This document shows positions 42,663 to 50,717 of a DNA stretch of 64,000 nucleotides, one piece after another. The notes beneath the pieces are model-generated. The model had not been told where the DNA came from. It did no database searches and worked only from the letters and a program-made list of their open reading frames with translations. Both the position numbers and the translations under genes were made by a program. The DNA comes from Azophilus sp965199705 (GTDB lineage: Bacteria; Pseudomonadota; Gammaproteobacteria; Pseudomonadales; Azotimanducaceae), in NCBI GenBank assembly GCA_965199705.1, contig OZ241359.1:2418001-2482000 (forward strand), written 5' to 3'. Positions within the stretch are counted from its first letter, which is position 1, and every line of letters starts with the position of its first letter.

Positions 42663-43614
42663 GCAACGCCTTCTCCAGTTCTGCCACACGCCGCGTCAAC
42701 CCATGCAACTCGCCGAAGCGCAAGGCATTGCGCTTCCAGGACGTACTGGTGTCCGCCAGCACGCCGCCGGAGTAAACGCCCGGCTTGTCGATTGATCGAG
42801 ACACATGCGTGCAGCCGGTGATGATAACGCCATCGCAAACACTGATCGGGCCATCGCCGCCAACGCCGACGCCGCCGGCGAGCACGCAATGGCGACCCAC
42901 GACGGTGCTGCCGACGAGGCCGACGCAGCCGCAGATAATCGTGTGCGCGCCGATGCAGCAGTTGTGACCGATCTGCACCTGATTGTCGATCTTGACGCCT
43001 TCCTCGATGACAGTGTCCTCCAGGGCGCCCCGATCAATGGTGGTCGCGGCGCCGACGCGCACTCGGGGGCCGAGCGTTACCCCGCCAAGTTGCGCCACCG
43101 GCACATGCGCACCGGTTTCGTCGCGGGCAAACCCGAAGCCTTCGGAGCCGATCACGGCGCCACTGTGGATCACTGACCAGGCCCCAATCTTGACATCGTC
43201 ATGCAATACCGCATTGGCGTTTACCCGCACGCCGGCGTCCAGTCGGCAACGGGCGCCGACGACGACGCCAGCTTCGAGCCGAACCTCCGGGCCTATGCGG
43301 GTGTGCGGCCCGAGGGCGACATTGGGCCCGATGCTGGCGCTCGGATGGACCTCTGCGCCGGGATCAACGCAAGCGCTCGGGTGTGCGCCGGACGGGGGGC
43401 GCTCATCAGCTTGCCAGAGCTGGGAAATGCGCGCAAAGGCAAGATAGGGATCCGCTGTCACCAACGCATTCGTCGGGCAATGCGGGAGATCGGCTTCACG
43501 GAGAATGACGGCAGCCGCGGCGGTGGTGGCCAGATGCGGCCGGTGCGCCCGGCTGGACAGGTGGCTGATCTGGCGCACACTTGCCCGAGCCAGCGGCGCC
43601 AGGCCAGAAATCAA
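42643..43614 (-). CDS. lpxD: UDP-3-O-(3-hydroxyacyl)glucosamine N-acyltransferase
   Basis: The coding part shows hexapeptide repeats (HPSASIGPNVALGPHTRIG), FGFARDETGAHVPVAQLGGV and catalytic-histidine context QIGHNCCIGAHTIICGCVGL, then a C-terminal helix. It adds the second 3-hydroxyacyl chain in lipid A synthesis. The start shown is a TTG (43614), but in-frame homology continues upstream to about 43674 (WRLGDLAERAGGRVVGDSEV, the usual N-terminal domain). No ATG, GTG or TTG occurs there before the stop at 43735. CTG at 43668 or 43734 may be the real start, so the N-terminus is unresolved. Confidence 0.93.
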   Translation of the reverse strand: MISGLAPLARASVRQISHLSSRAHRPHLATTAAAAVILREADLPHCPTNALVTADPYLAFARISQLWQADERPPSGAHPSACVDPGAEVHPSASIGPNVALGPHTRIGPEVRLEAGVVVGARCRLDAGVRVNANAVLHDDVKIGAWSVIHSGAVIGSEGFGFARDETGAHVPVAQLGGVTLGPRVRVGAATTIDRGALEDTVIEEGVKIDNQVQIGHNCCIGAHTIICGCVGLVGSTVVGRHCVLAGGVGVGGDGPISVCDGVIITGCTHVSRSIDKPGVYSGGVLADTSTSWKRNALRFGELHGLTRRVAELEKALHGRSDA

Positions 43615-43693
43615 TACCTCGGAGTCGCCGACAACACGGCCGCCGGCGCGCTCTGCCAGGTCGCCCAGCCGCCAGGCGGGCGCCGGCGCTTGC

Positions 43694-44218
43694 TCAGGAG
43701 TCTGTGTCGTCCCGCTTCTCGTTGAGTTTTTCAGTTACCCGACGGGTGATGTCGTGCTTGCTATTGACATAGCGCAAGCCGCCCCGCTCCATGATGAAGT
43801 CGTAGCCTTCCAGTTCGATCAGATCCTTCAGCACCGCCTCGACCTTCGGCGCCATCACTTCCAGTAGTTCCGTGCGCCTGTCCTGCACCTCTTTCTGCAG
43901 GCGACCGACTTGATATTCATATTCGAGGGACTTGTCTTCGAGTTCTTCTTGCACCCGGCGCAGTTCCGTCGGCGCGATCACATCGCTGTCGGTCGCGATC
44001 CTTTCACGCAGTTCACGAATCTCGGTGGCCAGCGCGGTGATGGTTTCCCGCTCCTTCTCCAGATCGGCTTCCACCTCCGCCAGGAGCGCTTTTGCCTCTT
44101 CGCTCTGGGAAATCGCCCGCTCCGTATGAATCACCGCAATCTTCAACTGCGCCAGCGCCGCCGGTGCGCCGACCAGGCACAGGGCGAAAGCGGCAAGAAT
44201 CCCGAACCTCTTGATCAC
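43694..44218 (-). CDS. skp: Periplasmic chaperone Skp/OmpH
   Basis: 174 residues with signal peptide FGILAAFALCLVGAPAALA, then KIAVIHTERAISQSEEAKAL and a long coiled coil (about 45-125) rich in Glu, Leu and Arg, and an end with VAEVLKDLIELEGYDFIMER-like sequence. Skp binds unfolded outer-membrane proteins in the periplasm. GTG at 44218 has GAGG upstream. bamA, normally just before skp, is missing; the next gene upstream is a MOSC gene. A TAGAAT -10 is 38 bp upstream, so skp probably heads this lipid A operon. Confidence 0.93.
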   Translation of the reverse strand: MIKRFGILAAFALCLVGAPAALAQLKIAVIHTERAISQSEEAKALLAEVEADLEKERETITALATEIRELRERIATDSDVIAPTELRRVQEELEDKSLEYEYQVGRLQKEVQDRRTELLEVMAPKVEAVLKDLIELEGYDFIMERGGLRYVNSKHDITRRVTEKLNEKRDDTDS

Positions 44219-44255
44219 AGAAGCGCCTCATGGGTGGCCAAGGAAAACGCGGCGC

Positions 44256-44261
44256 ATTCTA
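44256..44261 (-). promoter_or_regulatory. Candidate -10 box for the skp-lpx operon
   Basis: TAGAAT on the minus strand within CTTGTGGTGTAGAATGCGCC, 38 bp before the skp GTG. No good -35 is seen at 16-18 bp, so confidence is modest. Confidence 0.35.
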
Positions 44262-44377
44262 CACCACAAGCCGGGGAACCGCATATTATTTGGAGCGGAG
44301 CGCCTCATGCAGACAGGTCGATCAGGTGGCCGGCCGGGCGCGCCAGCAACGCCGCGGGCGATGCGGGTTGGCCAGGG

Positions 44378-44968
44378 TCAGGAGACCTTGCGCAGCCGGT
44401 CACCGACCCTTACCGAGCCGGCTTCGACAACCCGCGCGTAGAGGCCACGCAGATGCCGGGCCTTGCCTTCACTTGTGGCGGTGGCGCGGAGCGCCGGCAT
44501 ACCATAGCGCTCCCGGTACTTGTTGCAGCCAGTGTGCGGCAGCGCCGTGATCTCGATTGTCGCCTCGCCCAGGCGCAACCGGGCGCCCGGCGGCAGGTTG
44601 TCATCACTCAGATCCAGGTCAACGTACAACTGGTCGCCGGCCAGCGGCCAGCGTTCACGGCCGCCCGCGATCAAGGCGATGTAGCGCGAGTTGGTCAGGG
44701 TGAGCTGGGCGTCCGGGTCGGGGGAGCCGTCCTCCAGCAGATAGCCGCGCCGGTGACGCCAGGAGTCGCCCTCCAGACCCTCTTCGTGCGTCAGCCGGCC
44801 CGCTTCAAGCGTCTCCCGACGGTCCACCCCGGGCCTGCGCACAATCATCTCCAGCTTGCCGTTGTCAACCGGCGAGCCGCGCACCTCATCAAGGCCGGCC
44901 GCAAGGGCCGCTTCGCCAAGATGCGCGCCGGCGTCAATGGCCGGGCCGTCCATCGCCTCAGCAGTCAT
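44378..44968 (-). CDS. MOSC domain-containing protein
   Basis: 196 residues. The MOSC-type pattern includes LEAGRLTHEEGLEGDSWRHR near the start, LTLTNSRYIALIAG, LAGDQLYVDLDLSDDNLPPG and TGCNKYRERYGMPALR, where the conserved cysteine of MOSC domains lies. These domains bind molybdenum cofactor sulfur species, and small ones such as YiiM act on N-hydroxylated compounds. AGGAGA lies 8 bp before the ATG. MITE copy 4 lies 60 bp upstream, between this gene and the divergent LLM gene. Confidence 0.85.
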   Translation of the reverse strand: MTAEAMDGPAIDAGAHLGEAALAAGLDEVRGSPVDNGKLEMIVRRPGVDRRETLEAGRLTHEEGLEGDSWRHRRGYLLEDGSPDPDAQLTLTNSRYIALIAGGRERWPLAGDQLYVDLDLSDDNLPPGARLRLGEATIEITALPHTGCNKYRERYGMPALRATATSEGKARHLRGLYARVVEAGSVRVGDRLRKVS

Positions 44969-45028
44969 GCAGGATTCTCCTGGTTCAGAAATTCAGATCG
45001 CAAGCACAAAGTTTGCCACACAAGCTAA

Positions 45029-45270
45029 CCCGAATATTGCACCAGGGCGCTGATAGATTGGGCTGATGTTATCGATCTTTCAATCGGTTGTCTTCGATAC
45101 TGAAGCGCTGTGCCGATTACAAACTGCGCTTGCCGCGCGCTCGCTTGTCTTTTGCCCGTCTGCGCGTCCATGTTCCCTCGACCATAGGCGTGGCTATGCT
45201 CTCGGTCGCGAGCACACGCAGACGGACAAAATCCGGCGCGATCATCACGGCCCCTGGTGCAACATCCGGG
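45029..45270 (+). repeat. MITE-like element, copy 4 (242 bp)
   Basis: Subfamily 2. Left TAACCCGAATATTGC and right GCAACATCCGGGTTA complement each other to the outermost base. In subfamily 1 the same outer position is G/C instead of A/T, so the two ends covary. It lies between the divergent MOSC and LLM genes. Confidence 0.92.
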
Positions 45271-45276
45271 TTAAAC

Positions 45277-45306
45277 TGTTGGCTCGCAGTTTGTTGGCTC
45301 GCAGTT
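45277..45306 (+). repeat. 15-bp tandem duplication beside MITE copy 4
   Basis: TGTTGGCTCGCAGTT occurs twice in tandem, 6 bp from the element end and 37 bp before the LLM start codon. Confidence 0.9.
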
Positions 45307-45343
45307 CATGCCGAGCCATCGGCAAAAAATCGGGAGAAATCAC

Positions 45344-46249
45344 ATGCCGCATCGCCTGCCTGCCGTCAGCCTCGCTGCCGTGCCCGGCCGTCGCCTGAAA
45401 ACCCTGGATATAGCGTCCGAAATCGAACAACGCGGGTTTCCCGGCATCTACGGCCCGAGCCTGGGAGACAATCTGGCCCTGGCCCAGGCAGTTGCGCTGC
45501 GCACCAGTCGGGTCGAGATCGCCACCAGCATTACCCCCATCTACACTCGACACGTCAGCGACTTTGCGGCCAGCGCAGCCTTCCTGCATGAGGTGTCCGG
45601 CGGCCGATTTCGCTTCGGCATCGGCGTCAGCCACGCACCGGCGCTGGCGCGTCTCGGCCTGCAAGGCGGCAAGCCGCTGGCCGACACCCGCCAATTCGTT
45701 ACCGATTTCAAGGGCGCGCAACGAGTCGGCGAGCTGCCGCCGGTAGTGCTCGCCGCCCTGCGCCCGCGCATGATTCGGCTGGCCGAGGAAATCGCCGAAG
45801 GCATGGTGTTCGCCAATGGCGCCCGCAGCCACATGGGCGCTTCCCTGGCGAACCTGAGCGATGCTGCGCGCGCGAGCGACGCCTTCAGCATCGGCAACAT
45901 GATTCCCACCTGCATCTCTGATGACGAAGCCGCAGCCAAGGCCGTGAACCGACGCACGCTGACCAGCTACGCCTACCTGCCCAACTATCGCAACTACTGG
46001 CGAGACGCCGGCTACGAGCAGGAGATGGCAGACGTCGAGGCCGCCATTGCGGACGGCGACCGGGCGGGCGTTGCGCGCGCCCTGTCGGACCGCTGGCTGG
46101 CGGATACCACACTGTTCGGCTCCGCAAGCCAGGTGCGCGAAGGCATCGAGGCCTGGTTCGACAGCGGCGTGAAGACACCGGTCATCGTGCCCTCTTCTGC
46201 GGCCGGCGGACAGATGCAGGCGATGGCCGAATTCTTTGCCATCTGGTAG
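45344..46249 (+). CDS. LLM-class flavin-dependent oxidoreductase
   Basis: 301 residues of the luciferase-like TIM barrel: IYGPSLGDNLALAQAVALRT, VEIATSITPIYTRHVSDFAA, GGRFRFGIGVSHAPALARLG and a C-terminal ASQVREGIEAWFDSGVKTPV. The pattern LHEVSGGRFRFGIGVSH resembles F420- or FMNH2-dependent members. The cofactor and substrate cannot be assigned here. ATG 45344 has GGGAGAAA 6 bp upstream. No partner flavin reductase is adjacent, though one is at 7367. Confidence 0.85.
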   Translation: MPHRLPAVSLAAVPGRRLKTLDIASEIEQRGFPGIYGPSLGDNLALAQAVALRTSRVEIATSITPIYTRHVSDFAASAAFLHEVSGGRFRFGIGVSHAPALARLGLQGGKPLADTRQFVTDFKGAQRVGELPPVVLAALRPRMIRLAEEIAEGMVFANGARSHMGASLANLSDAARASDAFSIGNMIPTCISDDEAAAKAVNRRTLTSYAYLPNYRNYWRDAGYEQEMADVEAAIADGDRAGVARALSDRWLADTTLFGSASQVREGIEAWFDSGVKTPVIVPSSAAGGQMQAMAEFFAIW

Positions 46250-46327
46250 TCAGGCAGCAAGCCACGGAACGGGCGCCTTGAACCGACCATTGAACGAGGG
46301 CGGAAGTCCGCAAACGAGCAGGATCGC

Positions 46328-46852
46328 ATGTGGCTCTGGTTGATCCGGCACGCCAAGTCGGATTGGACAGGCTCCGCTGCCAGCGATTTCGAGCGCCCCC
46401 TGAACCAGCGCGCCAAACGCGACGGGCCGCGCATGCAGCAGTGGCTGCAATCCGGGCGCTGGCCAGCCGAATGGATCTGGAGCAGTGGCGCCCGACGCGC
46501 CCGCGCAACCGCCGAATATGTGGCCGCCGCTTTCCCGGAAGCCAAATGCCGAACCCACCCGGATCTTTACGGCGCCAGCGCGGACACCCTGCTGGCCGTG
46601 ATTCGGGAAACACCGGCAGAGGTGCAGGGCCTGGCGATAGTGGCGCATAACCCCGGCCTGACCACCTGCATCAATCGGCTGGCCGGTCAGGCACTGCTGG
46701 ACAACCTGCCGACCTTTGGCGCGGCCCTGTTGCAATGTCTGGGGCCGCCAGAGGCAGTCCGCTTCGGCGCCGCCACTCTGACAACCTGGATGAGCCCCCG
46801 ATCCCTTCCCGCCGACGGCCTGGCGCCGGATGGCTGGACTCCGCCCCGCTGA
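46328..46852 (+). CDS. SixA-like phosphohistidine phosphatase
   Basis: 174 residues starting MWLWLIRHAKSDWTGS, the RHG motif with nucleophile H8. FERPLNQRAKRDGPRMQQWL and SSGARRARATAEYVAAAF follow, and the second catalytic histidine H107 is in AIVAHNPGLTTCINRL. SixA removes phosphate from histidine-containing phosphotransfer proteins (ArcB, PTSNtr); the partner here is unknown. AGGA precedes the ATG by 6 bp. Confidence 0.88.
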   Translation: MWLWLIRHAKSDWTGSAASDFERPLNQRAKRDGPRMQQWLQSGRWPAEWIWSSGARRARATAEYVAAAFPEAKCRTHPDLYGASADTLLAVIRETPAEVQGLAIVAHNPGLTTCINRLAGQALLDNLPTFGAALLQCLGPPEAVRFGAATLTTWMSPRSLPADGLAPDGWTPPR

Positions 46853-46897
46853 GGGCGTATATCTGTTTGTCATGGCCCACAACACGGAGATATCTGG

Positions 46898-47077
46898 ATG
46901 ATGGCATTTCTGTCTTTCCTGGCATTGCTCGCTATTGCCTACCTGCTCTGGAGACTGATCGATCAGGTGACCGAGCTGGCGTTTCGTCTGAGCGAAGTTC
47001 AGCGAGACGTCGCCGACATGGCGCGCCGTACAACCGATGCCCAATCCGCAGAAGCCTCATCTAAAGGCACAGACTGA
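46898..47077 (+). CDS. Small single-pass membrane protein (59 aa)
   Basis: MMAFLSFLALLAIAYLLWRL forms an N-terminal hydrophobic segment (about 3-22), followed by an amphipathic coil IDQVTELAFRLSEVQRDVAD and a polar tail. GGAGATATCTGG precedes the ATG (GGAG about 9 bp upstream). Its last 41 bp overlap the start of the next gene in another frame, so the two are probably coupled. No family is recognised. Confidence 0.6.
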   Translation: MMAFLSFLALLAIAYLLWRLIDQVTELAFRLSEVQRDVADMARRTTDAQSAEASSKGTD

Positions 47078-47900
47078 TCCAGCCCCGGCAGCGGAACAAT
47101 CCGCCGAGCCTGCTGCCGGCGCTGCGACGGCGGGCAGGGACTGGCGTATCCGTTGGGGCGCTGCCTTCAGCGTCTTCTATCTGCTTTGCCTTGCAGCCTA
47201 TCTCGCAAGCCGTTACGGCTGGTCCGGGTTGCTGGCGTTCGATGCCGAAACGCTTGGCAGTTTCCTGGAGGGCGCCTTTGCGCCGCTCGCCTTCCTCTGG
47301 CTGGTCATCGGCTACTTTCTGCAACAGCGGGAGCTGGAACAGAACACGCAGGTGATGCGCCTGCAGGCGCGGGAAATTCGACGCTCGGCAGAGCAGGCCA
47401 TCATTCAGTCGGAGAAGATGGCCGCAAACGAACACCACTCCGGACAACAAGCCTTTCTGCAACTTGCCGAGCTGGTGCGCCGGCAATTGGGATCGGTTGC
47501 CGGCCTGCTGTTCATATCGAGCCAGGGCGCAACCGGCGACGGCACTGTCGATCGAGAAGAAATCAGCAAGCTGTTCGGTAGAATGTCGGCCGAGGACCCG
47601 GAAATCTTCTCCCGCCGCCTGCTGGAACGACACCTGCAAATTGATGACACAGCCGAGCAACTCAAACTCTTCTACGGCACGCCAGTGCGCGCCCGGCACA
47701 GCAACCACTTCATCTCCGCCTTCGAGCAACTGTTGCAGCGCGCCGCTCTGGTGGACGACCAGCAAATGCTGCGAGACGCCCTGATGGCCAGCGGGCACGG
47801 GCTCCTGTACGGCATTCTGACGCGGCACCGGGCAGCCGCTCCGCAAGACTTGGCGGACATAGTCCAGACCGGTGGCCATATCGACAGCTCGGCCTTCTGA
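47037..47900 (+). CDS. Hypothetical inner-membrane protein with coiled coil
   Basis: 287 residues. Two membrane segments, WGAAFSVFYLLCLAAYLAS (about 40-58) and LEGAFAPLAFLWLVIGYFLQ (about 77-96), lead into a coiled coil (QQRELEQNTQVMRLQAREIR and QAIIQSEKMAANEHHSGQQA, about 96-138), then a soluble domain with LRRQLGSVAGLLFISSQG-like and HLQIDDTAEQLKLFYGTPV sequence. The layout (two helices then coil) resembles putative phage abortive infection proteins of the PAGE/DUF4760-like kind, but I do not claim identity. The stop overlaps the mtaD ATG (TGATG). Confidence 0.65.
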   Translation: MPNPQKPHLKAQTDPAPAAEQSAEPAAGAATAGRDWRIRWGAAFSVFYLLCLAAYLASRYGWSGLLAFDAETLGSFLEGAFAPLAFLWLVIGYFLQQRELEQNTQVMRLQAREIRRSAEQAIIQSEKMAANEHHSGQQAFLQLAELVRRQLGSVAGLLFISSQGATGDGTVDREEISKLFGRMSAEDPEIFSRRLLERHLQIDDTAEQLKLFYGTPVRARHSNHFISAFEQLLQRAALVDDQQMLRDALMASGHGLLYGILTRHRAAAPQDLADIVQTGGHIDSSAF

Positions 47901-49252
47901 TGGCGCCCTGCGACCTGCTGATAGAAGCCAGCTGGTGCCTGCCGATGAGCGCGGACGAAGACCTGATCGAGGGCGGCGCAGTGGCCATATCCGGGGGGCG
48001 GATCGAAGCGGTTGGCACGGCGGCCCGGATGCGCGAGCGCTATCAGGCAAACGCCGAGGTCAAATTGCCAGGGCAGGCGATCCTGCCGGGGCTGGTCAAC
48101 GCCCACTGTCACGCCGCCATGAACCTGCTGCGTGGCGCTGCGGAAGATCTGCCCTTGCAAGCCTGGCTGGAGCAGGTCATCTGGCCGCTCGAAGGGCGGG
48201 TCGTTTCTGCCGAGTTCGTTGAGGTCGGCGCCAATCTCGCCATTGCCGAGATGCTGAGCCGTGGCATCACCTGCTTTGCCGACATGTACTTCTATCCCGA
48301 AGAAGCCGCCCGTTGCGTGCACCGGGCAGGCATGCGGGCACAGATCACCTTTCCGATCATCGACTTTCCCAATCCCTGGACACGCAGCCCGGAGGAAGCC
48401 TTTCACAGGGGGCTGGCGTTGCACGACGCGTGGCGCGACGATGCCAGGGTGCGGATCGGTTTTGGCCCGCACGCCGCCTATAGCGTTGGTCTGGAGAATC
48501 TTCAGAAGACCCTGATGTACGCCGAGGAAATCGACCGGCCAATTCAGATGCACATACACGAGAACGCCGCCGAGGTGGCTCTGGCGCGAGCCCGCACCGG
48601 GCACTCCTGGATCCAGCATCTGGAAGGCGCCGGATTGCTCGGCCCGCGCCTGCAAGCGGTGCACATGACTCGGCTGAGTGCGGCGGAGATCGAACTCATC
48701 GCCGAGCGCGGCGTGCGCGTTGTGCACTGCCCGACCTCCAACCTGAAGCTCGCAAGCGGCATCTGCCCCTTGACCGATCTGCGCGCCGCCGGCATCTGCG
48801 TCGCGCTCGGCACGGATGGCGTCGCGAGCAACAACGCCCTCGACCTCTTTGCCGAGGCTCGCCTGGCGTCTCTGCTGACCAAGCAGCACAGCGACGATGC
48901 AGCAGCCGGTTCGGTCACCGACATGCTGCGCCTGGCAACACTCGGCGGCGCCGAGACGCTCGGTCTGGAGTCAGAAATCGGCTCGCTGGAAGCCGGCAAG
49001 TGGGCTGACCTGATTGCCGTGGACCTCAGCGGCCCAGCCTTTTTCCCGGTGCGCAATCCGGCCACGGCCCTGCTGCACGGTCCTGCCGGAAGCGCCGTGA
49101 CCCACACCTGGGTGGCCGGGAAGTGTCTTTACGCACAAGGCGAATTCCAGACGCTGGACCTTGCCGACCTGCGCCAGCGAGCGACGCATCAACTCGCCCG
49201 AATGGCGCAGTGTGAGCCCGGCAACCCGCGCAGTTCGGAGCATGCCACATGA
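47900..49252 (+). CDS. mtaD: 5-methylthioadenosine/S-adenosylhomocysteine deaminase
   Basis: 450 residues of the TRZ/ATZ amidohydrolase family. Metal ligands H69 and H71 lie in LVNAHCHAAMN; later ones are in IQMHIHENAAEV, QAVHMTRLSAAEIELI and VALGTDGVASNNALDLFAEA. It deaminates methylthioadenosine or S-adenosylhomocysteine to the inosine forms. It is joined to ubiG (ATGA overlap), as in Pseudomonas, where methylthio/SAH salvage is placed with the SAM-dependent quinone methylase. Closely related family members act on triazines or guanine, but the neighbour supports MtaD. Confidence 0.9.
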   Translation: MAPCDLLIEASWCLPMSADEDLIEGGAVAISGGRIEAVGTAARMRERYQANAEVKLPGQAILPGLVNAHCHAAMNLLRGAAEDLPLQAWLEQVIWPLEGRVVSAEFVEVGANLAIAEMLSRGITCFADMYFYPEEAARCVHRAGMRAQITFPIIDFPNPWTRSPEEAFHRGLALHDAWRDDARVRIGFGPHAAYSVGLENLQKTLMYAEEIDRPIQMHIHENAAEVALARARTGHSWIQHLEGAGLLGPRLQAVHMTRLSAAEIELIAERGVRVVHCPTSNLKLASGICPLTDLRAAGICVALGTDGVASNNALDLFAEARLASLLTKQHSDDAAAGSVTDMLRLATLGGAETLGLESEIGSLEAGKWADLIAVDLSGPAFFPVRNPATALLHGPAGSAVTHTWVAGKCLYAQGEFQTLDLADLRQRATHQLARMAQCEPGNPRSSEHAT

Positions 49253-49959
49253 GTTGGGGTCCGAGCGAGGCCGTGGATGCGGCGGAAATCGAGAAATTTG
49301 AAGCGCTGGCAGAGCGCTGGTGGGATGAGAACGGTGATTTTCGCGCCCTGCACGACATCAATCCGGTGCGCCTGGCCTACATACGCAAGCATGCCGATCT
49401 CGACGCTGGCGCCGTTCTTGATGTCGGCTGTGGCGGCGGCATCCTGAGCGAAGCCCTGGCCCGCAATGGCGCCCGGGTGACCGCCATCGACATGGCGCAG
49501 AAGCCGTTAGCCGTCGCCAGCCTGCATGCTGACGCCGAGGGCGTGGCGGTCGAATACCTGACGGCAACAGCGCAAGGTCTGGCAACGCAACGCCCGGCAG
49601 CCTTCCGCACGGTCACCTGTCTCGAAGTGCTTGAGCACGTGCCGGACTATCACGACACAGTGCGCGCCTGTGCAGACCTGGCCGAGACCGGCGCCACCCT
49701 GGTATTCGCTACCATCAACAGGCATCCCATGGCCTACCTGTTGGCGGTGCTGGGCGCAGAGTACGTTCTGAACATCCTGCCCCGGGGCACGCATGACTAC
49801 GAGCGCCTGATCCGCCCATCGGAACTGGCTGCCGCAGTGCGCCGGGCCGGGTTGCAGGTCGAGGAGATCATCGGCCTCGGCTACAACCCCTTCACGCGCA
49901 ACGCCAGATTGCGCGCCGATGTGTCGGTCAACTACATGCTGCGAGCGAGCAAACACTGA
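49249..49959 (+). CDS. ubiG: Ubiquinone biosynthesis O-methyltransferase UbiG
   Basis: 236 residues. EIEKFEALAERWWDENGDFR and ALHDINPVRLAYI open the protein, the SAM motif is LDVGCGGGILSEALARNGA, and FATINRHPMAYLLAVLGAEY with YLRASKH-type ending are typical of UbiG. It carries out both O-methylations in ubiquinone synthesis. ATG overlaps the mtaD stop. Its TGA stop is overlapped by a CTG that appears to start yciK. Confidence 0.96.
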   Translation: MSWGPSEAVDAAEIEKFEALAERWWDENGDFRALHDINPVRLAYIRKHADLDAGAVLDVGCGGGILSEALARNGARVTAIDMAQKPLAVASLHADAEGVAVEYLTATAQGLATQRPAAFRTVTCLEVLEHVPDYHDTVRACADLAETGATLVFATINRHPMAYLLAVLGAEYVLNILPRGTHDYERLIRPSELAAAVRRAGLQVEEIIGLGYNPFTRNARLRADVSVNYMLRASKH

Positions 49960-50708
49960 ACCGGCAGACCCTGCTGGTCACCGGCGCCGGCGACGGCATT
50001 GGCGCCGCCCTGGCCAGGGCGCTGGCGCAGCGGGGTGCGAACCTGGCGCTGCTCGGGCGCACCCGAAGCAAGCTGGAAGCTGTGTTCGACTGGATCTCTG
50101 CCCATACCGACACCCGGCCGGTGATCGTCCCCTGCGACCTCGCCGACTTGACGCGAGAATCCGCCGACACCCTGGCCGAGCAGTTGCGAGCCGACTATGG
50201 CCGCCTGGACGGTCTGGCGCATCTGGCCTCGGAACTCGGCGCGAAGACGCTGCTCGAACACTACCCGGAGGCCCTCTGGCAGCGGGTGATGCAGGTCAAT
50301 CTCAATGCTGCCGTCGTCCTCACCGGCGCGCTGCTGCCGCTGCTTCGGGAAACCACCCGATTGGCGGATGGCCCGAAACAGACATCGATCATCTTCACAT
50401 CCTCGTCGGTGGGCCGCGCGGGGCGCGCCTGGTGGGGCGCCTATGCGGCCTCCAAGTTTGCGGTCGAGGGCCTGATGCAGACGCTGGCCGACGAACTTGC
50501 CGTCGAAGGGCGGGTGCGGGTGAACAGCGTCAATCCGGGCGCTACCCGCACAGCGATGCGCCAGCAAGCCTATCCGGCGGAGAATCCCGCCGACGCGCCA
50601 ACCCCGGAATCTCGACTGCCGGTGTTCCTGCATCTGTTAAGCGACGCTGCACACGGCGTCTCCGGCCAGGCGTTCGACGCGCGTGACTGGCCAGTGCCAG
50701 CCAGGTAG
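49956..50708 (+). CDS. yciK: YciK-family short-chain dehydrogenase, probable CTG start
   Basis: 250 residues if it starts at CTG 49956, matching E. coli YciK (252). The Rossmann motif VTGAGDGIG (8-16), the SSSVGRAGRAWWGAYAASKF block (catalytic Ser, Tyr and Lys) and NPGATRTAMRQQAYPAENP are clear. The NADP-binding motif starts only eight codons in. No ATG, GTG or TTG exists in frame between the preceding stop and that motif; the first canonical start (GTG 50082) would delete the nucleotide-binding fold. CTG overlaps the ubiG stop as CTGA. In Pseudomonas mupP lies between ubiG and yciK; it is absent here. Confidence 0.9.
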   Translation: MNRQTLLVTGAGDGIGAALARALAQRGANLALLGRTRSKLEAVFDWISAHTDTRPVIVPCDLADLTRESADTLAEQLRADYGRLDGLAHLASELGAKTLLEHYPEALWQRVMQVNLNAAVVLTGALLPLLRETTRLADGPKQTSIIFTSSSVGRAGRAWWGAYAASKFAVEGLMQTLADELAVEGRVRVNSVNPGATRTAMRQQAYPAENPADAPTPESRLPVFLHLLSDAAHGVSGQAFDARDWPVPAR

Positions 50709-50717
50709 CATGAGCAG

